Of a stretch of 64,000 nt of DNA, positions 35,488 to 43,045 are shown piece by piece. Each line of letters opens with the position of its first letter. The first letter of the stretch is position 1. Source of the DNA: Fimbriimonadaceae bacterium (lineage in GTDB: Bacteria; Armatimonadota; Fimbriimonadia; Fimbriimonadales; Fimbriimonadaceae); contig CP075364.1 in NCBI GenBank assembly GCA_019454105.1, positions 2,545,362 through 2,609,361 of the forward strand, written 5' to 3'. Position numbers and translations under genes: made by a program. Under the pieces are notes generated by a model that had not been told where the DNA came from, did no database searches, and saw only the letters and a list, made by a program, of their open reading frames with translations.

Positions 35488-36457
35488 GCTCACTGAACTT
35501 GAGTCGATGCAAGACTTTTTGATCCAGAAAGTGGATGGTCTCGAAGATTGGCGACGTGTCGTGGCAGTGCGCAACCAGTACATGCCCGACGGCCCGTCGA
35601 CCGCGGAAAGGAGCATGAACTACGCGGCAAGCCATCCTCCCCACGTGAACGTCGCCAGGTTCTTGGTGTCCAAGGACGGCCAAGACCTGATGTACGGAGT
35701 GGTCGAGCAGGCGTACTGGACTCCCAAAGAAAGCCTCTATTCGTGCCACCTCATGTCGCTTCCGGAACTCGACGATGTGTCGGCCGGCATCGACGAAGCC
35801 GAGAGGTTGGCCATGGGGTTCGGTGCCACCGAAGTCTCGTTCTGGCACAGGACGGACAGGCCCGCACTGGGGCGAGCCTTGGAGGAGCGGGGATACCGAG
35901 AGACGCAACGCAACACGTCCGCGAAAATCGACCTCTCGACGTTCGACCCGCAGCCGTGGCTCGAAGCCCGCGACCGCGTCTTGGCGACGGGCTATGAGGT
36001 CGTCACCCTTCTCGAGTACAGCCAGGCCCACCCAACAGACTGGAAGCGGGCCTTGTGGCGGATGGAGATGGACATCTTCCGGGATGTCCCCCTTCCCGAG
36101 CCATTTGTCGAAGTGGGCTACGAGGACTGGGTTCGGGAACTTGAGGCCAACGAGTTCAAGTTCGAATGGCAGTTCTTCGCCCTTTGGGAGGGCGAGCCGA
36201 TCGGTCTGACGCAGCTGTTTCCCAACTTCGTCGACTCGACCCTCTTCAACACGGGTCTGACCGGTGTTCTGCGAGAGCACCGGCGCAAGGGCGTCGCGAA
36301 AGCCCTCAAAGCGCATGCCTTCTCTTTGGCCAAGAGCCATGGCGCTCAGCGCGTGTATCTGGACAACGAAGAGAACAATCCGATGTACCTTCTCAATTTG
36401 GCGCTCGGCGTCCAACCAGATCACGACATCGTCAATTCGACCAAGGTCTTGGGCTGA
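35471..36457 (+). CDS. GNAT-family N-acetyltransferase
   Basis: 328 residues. The C-terminal half holds a GNAT acetyl-CoA loop, LTGVLREHRRKGVAKALKAH, followed by VYLDNEENNPMYLLNLALGV, the N-x-x-M element of this fold. The N-terminal half looks like a second, degenerate GNAT module (VSAGIDEAERLAMGFGATEV). The substrate is unknown. The start at 35471 overlaps corC by 17 nt; ATG at 35507 is an alternative. Confidence 0.8.
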   Translation: MIPSAKLTELESMQDFLIQKVDGLEDWRRVVAVRNQYMPDGPSTAERSMNYAASHPPHVNVARFLVSKDGQDLMYGVVEQAYWTPKESLYSCHLMSLPELDDVSAGIDEAERLAMGFGATEVSFWHRTDRPALGRALEERGYRETQRNTSAKIDLSTFDPQPWLEARDRVLATGYEVVTLLEYSQAHPTDWKRALWRMEMDIFRDVPLPEPFVEVGYEDWVRELEANEFKFEWQFFALWEGEPIGLTQLFPNFVDSTLFNTGLTGVLREHRRKGVAKALKAHAFSLAKSHGAQRVYLDNEENNPMYLLNLALGVQPDHDIVNSTKVLG

Positions 36458-36504
36458 CCTTGGGCCCTGGGGCCGGGATGGTCTCGGGGCCAAGGGGCCA
36501 CTGG

Positions 36505-36510
36505 TACACT
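36505..36510 (+). promoter_or_regulatory. Leaderless extended -10 box of TPR gene
   Basis: CTGGTACACT (hexamer TACACT), 11 nt before the ATG at 36522; no Shine-Dalgarno. Confidence 0.5.
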
Positions 36511-36521
36511 GTCCCCGAACC

Positions 36522-38459
36522 ATGCAGATCGCCGTCCTTCCTCTCAACGCGGGTCCGGAGACCCGGCCAGCCCTGGCCCGGCAGCTCTCCAACTTTGCGT
36601 GCGAGATCGCCCGAAACGTGACCCATCAAGAGGTCCATGCGGTGAACTACATGGCCCAGTTCGAGGACGAGGGCGTCACGCGGATGGCCATGGTCAACCC
36701 GGCCGAGGAGCTGAACGATCCCGAGATGATCAAGCAGTTCTTCTCGCAGGCTCCGATGCAGCGGTTGGTCGATGGGCTCCTCCTCGAGAAGGATGGCGGC
36801 GGAACCGTCAAGGTGCGAGTCTTTGACCGTGAAGACCAGGAAGTCCCGACCTCTTCTTTTGAAGAGCCCTTTGTCAATGGCCAGATCTTTGCGCCGACCC
36901 GGGCCCTGGTCAAGACCCTGGTCGATCAACTCGGAGGCCAAATGCCGACCGAAATGAACATCGATCAGAACCTCTTCGGAACCTCCAGTGCGGAAGCCTT
37001 CACCGACTTTCTCATCGGGTTTGACGCCGTCCAATACATCGAGAAAGCCAACGGTCAGGTCGCCCGTGAGTTCCAGCCCGAGATGGCCATAGAAAGCCTC
37101 ATGAGGGCCCACAAGGCGGATCCCGATTGGGAGGCCCCGTACCTGACGATTCTGAACCTCACCCGGCTTTGCACGCAGTTCAGAATCGGTTCGGCGGACG
37201 CGATCGAGAAGGGGCTCAAAGAAATCATCGAATTGAACCCCGATGATGCCCGTGGCATCTTTGCCCTTGGCGAGTTCTACGGGGCGGTCGGTAACCCCTC
37301 GGGATCGGCCGAGCAGTTCGAGAAAGCGGTCGTGAAGCTTCGGGAGCGCGTGGCCACGCTGAGGAAGGAGGCGGAAGCGGCCAAGGCCATCGGCGACACG
37401 GCCGAGTCGTCGTCATTGGCGGCGGAGGCCGACAATCTCGCCCGCGACGAGGCGCCGATCCTCTCGCGACTCGGTGTCGTCCAGCTCAACATGGGCATGC
37501 CGGCGAACGCGGAAAGGAACCTCCGCCGGGCCGTCGAATTGGAAGGGGACGACAAGCCCTCGCTCGGAGTCTTGAGCCAAGTCCTCGCCCAGACGGGCCG
37601 CGCCCATGAGATCGCCCCTATGTGGAAGGCCGTGCTCGACGTCAACCCCCAGAACCCCCAAGCAAGGGTCAACTATGCCATGTCTTTGATCCAGACCGGC
37701 AACGAGCCTGGCGGAATCCAGGCGTTCGAGGACGCCATGGCCCAACTTGAGGATCCGGTTCCGGTCAAACGGTTCTTCGCGCCCGTGCTTGCCCAAAAGG
37801 GCGACCTTGATCGGGCCATGGACCTCTACGAAGACGTCCTCGACGCGGCCCCGACCGAGGTGCCGGTTCTGCTCGAATACGCCCAAACCCTCAAGCAGGC
37901 CAACCGCGAGTTCGAAGTGCCCAAAGTCTTGCGGGACGTCCTCGCGACCAACCCAGATCCCAACACCAAAGCCCAAACCCAAGCGTGGCTGATCGAGATC
38001 GAGCAGCCCAAGCGGGTCGAGGCGGTCGAAGCGGCTGGAAAGAAGGTGGAAGCGGGAGACTACGCCGGCGCTATCAGCGAACTCAAACCCCTCCGGACTT
38101 GGCTGGCCGATTATTGGAAGATGTGGGCCGTGCTCGCCAGCGCCTATAACCGCGCGGAGCAGTTCGAGGACGCCGAGCAGGCGTCAGTCCAACTCCTCAA
38201 CCTTTTCCCAGGTTGCGAGCCCGGCTATGGCGAGCTCGCGACCGCCCTCAGCGGCCAAGGAAGGGAGCAGGAAGCCTACAACATGCTCCGAAACGCTCTT
38301 GCGGCGATGGGCAACAGCGTTCCGATCGCCCTCAACTTAGGCTTCGCTGCCAAGAGGATCGGCAACACCGACGAAGCCCGGAACTTGGCCAAGCAAATCC
38401 GAGAGGCGACCGGCAACCCGGAGGGCCTTCGGGACGTGCTCGACCAACTGGAAGCCTAG
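36522..38459 (+). CDS. Large TPR protein with FlgO/TolB-like N-terminal domain
   Basis: 645 residues from the ATG at 36522 (the frame is open further upstream but overlaps the GNAT gene). The first 150 residues start MQIAVLPLNAGPETRP and resemble the alpha/beta fold found before TPRs in adenylate-cyclase-like and TolB-N-like proteins. TPRs then fill residues 170-640 (NLRRAVELEGDDKPSLGVLS, FEDAEQASVQLLNLFPGCEP). No signal peptide. Function unknown. Its stop shares CTAG with the convergent propeller gene. Confidence 0.8.
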   Translation: MQIAVLPLNAGPETRPALARQLSNFACEIARNVTHQEVHAVNYMAQFEDEGVTRMAMVNPAEELNDPEMIKQFFSQAPMQRLVDGLLLEKDGGGTVKVRVFDREDQEVPTSSFEEPFVNGQIFAPTRALVKTLVDQLGGQMPTEMNIDQNLFGTSSAEAFTDFLIGFDAVQYIEKANGQVAREFQPEMAIESLMRAHKADPDWEAPYLTILNLTRLCTQFRIGSADAIEKGLKEIIELNPDDARGIFALGEFYGAVGNPSGSAEQFEKAVVKLRERVATLRKEAEAAKAIGDTAESSSLAAEADNLARDEAPILSRLGVVQLNMGMPANAERNLRRAVELEGDDKPSLGVLSQVLAQTGRAHEIAPMWKAVLDVNPQNPQARVNYAMSLIQTGNEPGGIQAFEDAMAQLEDPVPVKRFFAPVLAQKGDLDRAMDLYEDVLDAAPTEVPVLLEYAQTLKQANREFEVPKVLRDVLATNPDPNTKAQTQAWLIEIEQPKRVEAVEAAGKKVEAGDYAGAISELKPLRTWLADYWKMWAVLASAYNRAEQFEDAEQASVQLLNLFPGCEPGYGELATALSGQGREQEAYNMLRNALAAMGNSVPIALNLGFAAKRIGNTDEARNLAKQIREATGNPEGLRDVLDQLEA

Positions 38460-39589
38460 TCGGCCCAGTCAGCGACGAAGATGTTGGTCTCGCCCTGGAC
38501 GAGGCCGAAACGGTTGCTCGCCCACACCAGCTTCTTGCCGTCGCGCGTGAACATGGGGAACCCGTCGAACTCGGCCGAGAAGGTCACTTGCTTCAGACCG
38601 GTCCCGTCAGTGTTGATGACAAAGAGGTCGAACTCCCGGCCCCGGGGGTCGTGGTGGTTGCTGCTGAAGATGATCCGCTGGCCGTCCGGGTGCAAGAACG
38701 GAGCGAACGAAGCCCCGCCCAGGTTCGTCACCTGCCGCTTGTTCCCTCCGTCGGCGTCCATGATCCACAGATCCATCTTGCTCGGTCGCACCATGTGCTC
38801 TTTGAGAAGCTCCCGGTAAGCGTCGAGTTCCTCGGCCGACTTCTGGGCGCTGCGGCGATAGACGATCTTCTTACCGTCCCAACTCACAAACGGCCCCCCG
38901 TCATAGCCCACTTCCTGAGTCAACCGCCGGACGTTCTTCCCGTCTAGATCGGAGCGATAGATGTCGATGTCGCCGTCATAAGCGCCCGTGAAGACCATGA
39001 ACTTGCCGTCGGGCGAGATCGTCGTCTCCGCCACATAGCCGCCCTTGTCGATTACCACCTGTGGCCGCGGGGCGCCGCGCCCGGGGCCGTCCTTCGAAGC
39101 GACTGGCACAGGTGTTCGGTAAAGGGAGAACTCGGGGTTGATCATCCAGACATACCCCTTGCTCATGTCCAGCGGCTTCTGGGCTCCCTGGTTGCGGCTA
39201 TGAGTGCTGCTGAAGTAAATCCACTTCATGTCAGGCGAGAAGTAGCTACAGGTGCATCGCCCAAGGCCGGTGCTCACGAGGGTCTTGTCACTGCCGTCAG
39301 CGTTCATGACCACGATCTGTTCGTCGGGCCATTCGGGTTGCCGTGTTTGATAGACAAGTTTGGAACCGTCAAGGCTCCAATAGGCTTCGGCGTTCTGGCC
39401 GCCAAACGTGAGCTGACGCAAATGGACCAAATGAGGCTCGCGAGGGTCGGCCTTTCGGCTCATGTGAGTCGGCCACTCTGACATCCTCTTGCCCTCTTGA
39501 GGAGGCTCGCCCAGGACCGTGTGACAAGCACACGAACTGACACGGGGAGCCGAAACCAGAAGGACGAGGGCCAACCGAGCCGCTAGCAT
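38456..39589 (-). CDS. TolB-like PD40 beta-propeller exported protein
   Basis: 377 residues. A signal sequence (MLAARLALVLLVSAPRVSSC) may be a lipoprotein or Sec type. About six PD40/TolB propeller blades follow: WSLDGSKLVYQTRQP, FSPDMKWIYFSS, ISPDGKFMVFTG, VSWDGKKIVYRR, LHPDGQRIIFSSNH, FTRDGKKLVWASN. Such proteins act in the periplasm or at the surface; there is no Pal or TolA nearby, so this is not the Tol system TolB itself. Confidence 0.85.
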   Translation of the reverse strand: MLAARLALVLLVSAPRVSSCACHTVLGEPPQEGKRMSEWPTHMSRKADPREPHLVHLRQLTFGGQNAEAYWSLDGSKLVYQTRQPEWPDEQIVVMNADGSDKTLVSTGLGRCTCSYFSPDMKWIYFSSTHSRNQGAQKPLDMSKGYVWMINPEFSLYRTPVPVASKDGPGRGAPRPQVVIDKGGYVAETTISPDGKFMVFTGAYDGDIDIYRSDLDGKNVRRLTQEVGYDGGPFVSWDGKKIVYRRSAQKSAEELDAYRELLKEHMVRPSKMDLWIMDADGGNKRQVTNLGGASFAPFLHPDGQRIIFSSNHHDPRGREFDLFVINTDGTGLKQVTFSAEFDGFPMFTRDGKKLVWASNRFGLVQGETNIFVADWAD

Positions 39590-39633
39590 GCTTCCCAGGT
39601 TGGTGCCCTGGTCACAAGGGTCCCGCCGCCAGC

Positions 39634-39660
39634 TTGACGGTCGCTTGACTCATTTGACGG
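39634..39660 (+). repeat. Three TTGAC(G/T) direct repeats upstream of the second aminopropyltransferase
   Basis: TTGACGG at 39634, TTGACT at 39645 and TTGACGG at 39654 are spaced 11 and 9 bp. Each looks like a -35 hexamer, but none is 17 bp from the TACCCT box (39686-39691), so they may be regulator sites instead. Confidence 0.35.
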
Positions 39661-39685
39661 TCCGGGACGGAATCTTCGGTGCGGG

Positions 39686-39691
39686 TACCCT
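39686..39691 (+). promoter_or_regulatory. Leaderless extended -10 box of the second aminopropyltransferase
   Basis: GCGGGTACCCT (hexamer TACCCT), 12 nt before the ATG at 39704; no Shine-Dalgarno. Confidence 0.5.
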
Positions 39692-39703
39692 CCGCCCCCG
39701 CCC

Positions 39704-40645
39704 ATGTCCGAGAAGCTCTTCTCCCAGTCCACAGGCATGTTCATCGCCGAGACCCACACCGAAGGAATGACGTGGTTCTTCAGCGTCGACCGCTTCCTCG
39801 TCGAGGGCCGATCGAAGTATCAGCAGTACCAGATCGTCGAGATCCCCGTCTTCGGTAAGACTCTGTTCCTCGATTACAAAATTCAGTCCTCGCTTCTCGA
39901 TGAATATGTCTACCACGAGAGCATGGTCCAGCCCGCGATGGTGACCCATCCTGACCCGCGCAAGGTACTGGTGTGCGGAGGCGGCGAGGGCGCGACCCTC
40001 TGGCAGGCCCTCCAGCACAACACCGTTCAGGAGGCCCACATGGTCGACCTGGACGAGGAACTCATTGGCTGGGTCAAGGAGCACATGAACGAGTGGCACA
40101 AGGGCTGCTTCGACGATCCGCGCACTGTGCTCGTGCACCAAGACGCCCGTAAGTGGGTGGAAGACCACAAAGGTTACGGCTACGACGTCATCTTGAGCGA
40201 CCTCCCGGGTCCCCACGAAGGATCGCCCGCCAGAATGCTCTACACGCGAGAGTACTTCCGACACATCGCCGAGGCGCTCTCCGACGACGGGCTGTTTGTC
40301 CTCCAAAGCGGAGCCTGCAACGAGACCTACCCCTATCTCTTCGCCCAGATCCACTCGACCCTCGAATCGATGAAGGAAACATTCCCATACGTGCGGGGCT
40401 ACTATGGACTGGTCACGACCTTCCAAATGCCGTGGGGGTTCATCCTCGCCTCGAAGAAGCACGACCCTCTGGAGCTGACGTCGGCGGAGATCGAGTCCCG
40501 GCTCCAGGCGCGGGCCGTCACGAACCGCTATGCGACCCCGAGGTTCATGCCGTCGATGTTCGTCCTTCCCGAGTACATGCTCCGCGCGATCAGGGAGCAC
40601 GGCAAGATCCTGACCGACGCCGAACCGTTCCTCTGGACGGCCTGA
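39704..40645 (+). CDS. Aminopropyltransferase paralogue, Thermus SpeE-like
   Basis: 313 residues. It matches the Thermus-type triamine/agmatine aminopropyltransferase layout: YQIVEIPVFGKTLFLDYKIQ, SAM motif VLVCGGGEGATLWQALQHNT, VDLDEELIGWVKEHMNEWHKG and FDDPRTVLVHQDARKW. The active-site loop reads VILSDLPGPHEGSPARMLY: the first Asp is kept, but the second acidic position of the usual D-x-x-D is Gly. The amine substrate or even the activity may therefore differ from the copy at 14405. Confidence 0.82.
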   Translation: MSEKLFSQSTGMFIAETHTEGMTWFFSVDRFLVEGRSKYQQYQIVEIPVFGKTLFLDYKIQSSLLDEYVYHESMVQPAMVTHPDPRKVLVCGGGEGATLWQALQHNTVQEAHMVDLDEELIGWVKEHMNEWHKGCFDDPRTVLVHQDARKWVEDHKGYGYDVILSDLPGPHEGSPARMLYTREYFRHIAEALSDDGLFVLQSGACNETYPYLFAQIHSTLESMKETFPYVRGYYGLVTTFQMPWGFILASKKHDPLELTSAEIESRLQARAVTNRYATPRFMPSMFVLPEYMLRAIREHGKILTDAEPFLWTA

Positions 40646-40662
40646 CCCAGATACGAGCCGGG

Positions 40663-40668
40663 TATCCT
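40663..40668 (+). promoter_or_regulatory. Extended -10 box of tRNA-Val
   Basis: CCGGGTATCCT (hexamer TATCCT), 11 nt before the first tRNA base. Same GGGTANNNT form as the protein-gene boxes. Confidence 0.55.
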
Positions 40669-40679
40669 CGAATCTCCAA

Positions 40680-40754
40680 GGGCGGTTAGCTCAGTGGTAG
40701 AGCACTTCGTTCACACCGAAGGGGTCACAGGTTCAAATCCTGTACCGCCCACCA
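40680..40754 (+). tRNA. tRNA-Val (anticodon CAC)
   Basis: Acceptor stem GGGCGGT / ACCGCCC, D-arm with AGCTCAGTGGTAGAGC, anticodon stem CTTCG / CGAAG around loop TTCACAC (anticodon CAC, reads GUG), T-arm CACAGGTTCAAATCCTGT, discriminator A and an encoded CCA. All four arms pair. Confidence 0.97.
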
Positions 40755-40777
40755 CCTTCTCGGGAGACGCCTGACCT

Positions 40778-40789
40778 CCTTACGTAAGG
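40778..40789. other. Perfect 12-nt palindrome after the tRNA
   Basis: CCTTACGTAAGG, 24 nt downstream of the tRNA 3' end. It may aid 3' processing or termination; the rest of the 113-bp spacer to 40867 shows nothing clear. Confidence 0.35.
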
Positions 40790-40867
40790 GCGCGGAACCT
40801 TCGCCGGTCGCTCCGCACCCGACCAGGCAATTCGCCTGAGCCAGCTCTTCGCAAAAGTTTCGACTGA

Positions 40868-41446
40868 TCATGATTGCCGAGCCTCCACATTGAAGCGGGT
40901 CGGCTGGGGCTTAGGCCGGTTCCACGGCAGCTTGGCTAAGAGATGGGCCAAGCCGCAGACGTTGGCAAGGCCAGCGAACGTGAGCCCGGCGCCGACGAAC
41001 ATGGCAAGAAAGATCCAAATAGGGTAGCCGAGCGAAGCGAGGGCCGTGCCGGCAAGCACGACGAGCCCCGCCCCGAGGCGCCCTTGCCGTTCGAGCGACC
41101 AGCGGTTCGTGACCGAACTGACCGTGGGCAGGCCCGCGTCGATCCCGGCTTGGGCCCCTTATTCGACCAAGAACAGTCCATCGTGGTGCTGCCGGAGCCT
41201 CTCGCAAGCCAATCCAGCCCCTTTACCGCTTTGGCATAGCACGGCGGCTCGACCCTCTTTCAGATCCTCAAACCGGGCTTCCCGTTGCTCGAGTGGAACA
41301 TTGATCGCTTGCGGAACGTGCCCGGCGGCACCCCCGCCGGGCGACCCGACGCCGACCAACTGCACCGGCCCGAGGTTTTGTACCGTTTGCTGAAGATCTT
41401 GGACTGAGATGGTTTGATTAAGACCTCTGCAGGAAGAGACGGTCAA
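40868..41446 (-). pseudogene. Rhodanese-DUF2892 fusion broken by an in-frame stop
   Basis: One continuous frame of 193 codons is interrupted by a TAA at 41161-41159. Before it lies a rhodanese domain (HVPQAINVPLEQ, active-site loop AVLCQSGKGAGLACERL, where the usual Arg after GK is Gly) ending LFLVE. After it the same frame continues GAQAGIDAGLPTV, the normal rhodanese C-terminus but with the AW Trp replaced. A DUF2892 two-helix membrane part follows (SLGYPIWIFLAMFVGAGLTF). Stop codon plus loss of two family-conserved residues argue for decay rather than sequencing error. The start is uncertain (TTG at 41446). Confidence 0.8.
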
Positions 41447-41459
41447 CGGTCAAAGGGAT

Positions 41460-42206
41460 TCAAAGAATTCTTACTATCATCCAGGCCGCGACTGCAAGAA
41501 CGAGGATGGCGAAGGCGGCCCGCAGGGTTTGAAGAGGAACGTGCTCTCGGAAGCGGAGCCCGGCGAGCATCCCGGCGAGGGCGATCCCGCTCATGGGGAG
41601 GAGGAGGGGCCAGTCGATGGGCCGTCTGACCTCGCCAAGGAATCCGACGAGCGACTGGACGCTGATCACCAGGAGCGATGTGGGGATCGCCTTGTCCATC
41701 CCAACTCCCATCAGGAGGGTCAGTACCGGGACGATCAAGAATCCGCCGCCGGCGCCCAGTGTGCCGCTGACCAGCCCGATCATCAGGCCGAACAAACTCA
41801 CGAGGATCGGGCTTTGCTTGGGTTTGGCCTCATCGGTCCGTTTGGCCAGCATCCGAAACCCGACGATGACCATCAGGATCGCGAACGCCCCGAGGAGCGC
41901 TTGGTCTTTCGTAAGAGCGAGGACGCGTTCGGGGATCGAAGGGACCAAGAACAACCGCGAGGCCAGGGCCCCGACCATGGAAGGCACCGCCAGCAGAAGG
42001 GCTGGGCCGATCGCGCACTGACCCTTCTTGATACCGATCGCTGCCCCGACCGCGCTCGTGAGACCGACGATGAATAGGGAGTCGCCGGTCGCTTCGGTGG
42101 CTGGAAGGCCGAACAGGCCCACCAGGATGGGGACGGTGAGGATGCCTCCTCCTCCGCCCAACATCCCGAGCACGAACCCCATGAACAGCGTTGCGAACCA
42201 ACCCAT
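41460..42206 (-). CDS. TauE/SafE-family sulfite/anion exporter
   Basis: 248 residues, about eight hydrophobic segments in two homologous halves, each starting with the family glycine motif: FVLGMLGGGGGILTVPILV and IGLVSGTLGAGGGFLIVPVL. Members export sulfite, sulfonates or related anions. It lies between an ECF sigma factor gene and the broken rhodanese fusion on the same strand, which supports a sulfur-related role. Confidence 0.88.
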   Translation of the reverse strand: MGWFATLFMGFVLGMLGGGGGILTVPILVGLFGLPATEATGDSLFIVGLTSAVGAAIGIKKGQCAIGPALLLAVPSMVGALASRLFLVPSIPERVLALTKDQALLGAFAILMVIVGFRMLAKRTDEAKPKQSPILVSLFGLMIGLVSGTLGAGGGFLIVPVLTLLMGVGMDKAIPTSLLVISVQSLVGFLGEVRRPIDWPLLLPMSGIALAGMLAGLRFREHVPLQTLRAAFAILVLAVAAWMIVRIL

Positions 42207-42240
42207 GAAAACCAGAGATCCAAGACAGCGGCTTTATGAT

Positions 42241-42741
42241 TCAGGCTGCGCAGACAGAGCGGTCGAATTCATCGCGGATCATGGCTCTTGCTCTTAGAAG
42301 ACGGGACTTCGCCGCACTATGCGAGACCTTAAGGCTTTGGGCGGCTTCTACAACCGTCAGTTCGTTTAACTCACAAGCGAAGTCGATATCTTGGTAGATC
42401 TGGGGCAGGTTTTCCACGACCTCGGCCACACAACCTTTGATCATGCTGATCTCAAATTCCGATCTGTCCCGATCCACGGGGCCATGCTTCTCGGCAAGTT
42501 CGAGGACCGGTTGCATGGCCGGATGGCTGCGCATCCGCGAGCAGACAAGGCGCGCCATAGCGGCTAGCCATGTCTGAAGGAATTCCTCATAGGCGAGTCG
42601 TTCACGGGCCCGGAAGGCTTTCAACAGGGCACTGGTAAGAGCGTCCTCGGCGTCTACTTTGTGATGGCAAACGCGCACCATGTGTCGGCACACAGCGTCC
42701 TTGTGACGGTTCGCCAGCCGTTCGAATGCGTCACCGGTCAT
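42241..42741 (-). CDS. ECF-type RNA polymerase sigma factor
   Basis: 166 residues with region 2 (DAFERLANRHKDAVCRHMVR, DAEDALTSALLKAF) and region 4 (VVENLPQIYQDIDFACEL, LTVVEAAQSLKVSHSAAKSR, a helix-turn-helix). No anti-sigma gene adjoins it. Two histidine/cysteine residues in CRHMVRVCHHK could sense metal or redox, but this is speculative. It heads a same-strand set with the TauE-type exporter 34 nt downstream. The ACGGGTATGAT box lies 8 nt before the ATG. Confidence 0.87.
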   Translation of the reverse strand: MTGDAFERLANRHKDAVCRHMVRVCHHKVDAEDALTSALLKAFRARERLAYEEFLQTWLAAMARLVCSRMRSHPAMQPVLELAEKHGPVDRDRSEFEISMIKGCVAEVVENLPQIYQDIDFACELNELTVVEAAQSLKVSHSAAKSRLLRARAMIRDEFDRSVCAA

Positions 42742-42749
42742 GCAGGCTG

Positions 42750-42755
42750 ATCATA
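42750..42755 (-). promoter_or_regulatory. Leaderless extended -10 box of the ECF sigma factor gene
   Basis: ACGGGTATGAT on the minus strand (hexamer TATGAT), 8 nt before the ATG at 42741; no Shine-Dalgarno. Confidence 0.55.
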
Positions 42756-42800
42756 CCCGTGGCAGAACCGCACCAGAGAACGCAGGACAAGCCATGCAAA

Positions 42801-42818
42801 TCAAGTTGATAAACTTGA
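42801..42818. promoter_or_regulatory. Perfect inverted repeat TCAAGTT-N4-AACTTGA, candidate operator
   Basis: 7-bp half-sites around GATA, 45 bp upstream of the sigma factor -10 box and about 200 bp upstream of the ABC exporter promoter. The size fits a TetR or MarR dimer site. Confidence 0.45.
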
Positions 42819-43045
42819 ACACGTAGCGTTCCTGAAGTCCTCGCTCCATAAGAACTCGACTCACAATCATCGGGCTGCCGACCACATTAGAAGCTAGATA
42901 ATTGTGAATACTCTCTACAGTCGGCGTTTCTTGTGAGACTGACCATGAAGAGCCTGTGCGGTCACATGTGGCCAGACCTTCACCTGACGAATGCCCCAGG
43001 CAACCCTTGATCGCTCCGCTAAAGTGAGTTCCTCTCTCCGAGCCC

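Larger units (their letters stand above)
42742..43045. other. 304-bp divergent intergenic region with operator-like palindrome
   Basis: No convincing gene. It is more AT-rich than its surroundings between about 42800 and 42960. It holds the sigma factor -10 box (42750-42755), a perfect 7-bp inverted repeat at 42801-42818, and a TAAAGT box (43020-43025) 20 nt before the ABC exporter ATG. A 117-codon minus-strand frame here is rejected. Confidence 0.6.

Noticed and set aside
38456-39589. TolB of the Tol-Pal system
   Set aside because: The propeller fits, but there are no tolQRA or pal genes nearby and such PD40 proteins are common as stand-alone exported proteins.
41159-41161. TAA in the rhodanese fusion as programmed recoding
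   Set aside because: TAA is not a selenocysteine or pyrrolysine codon, and two other conserved residues are lost, so decay is simpler.
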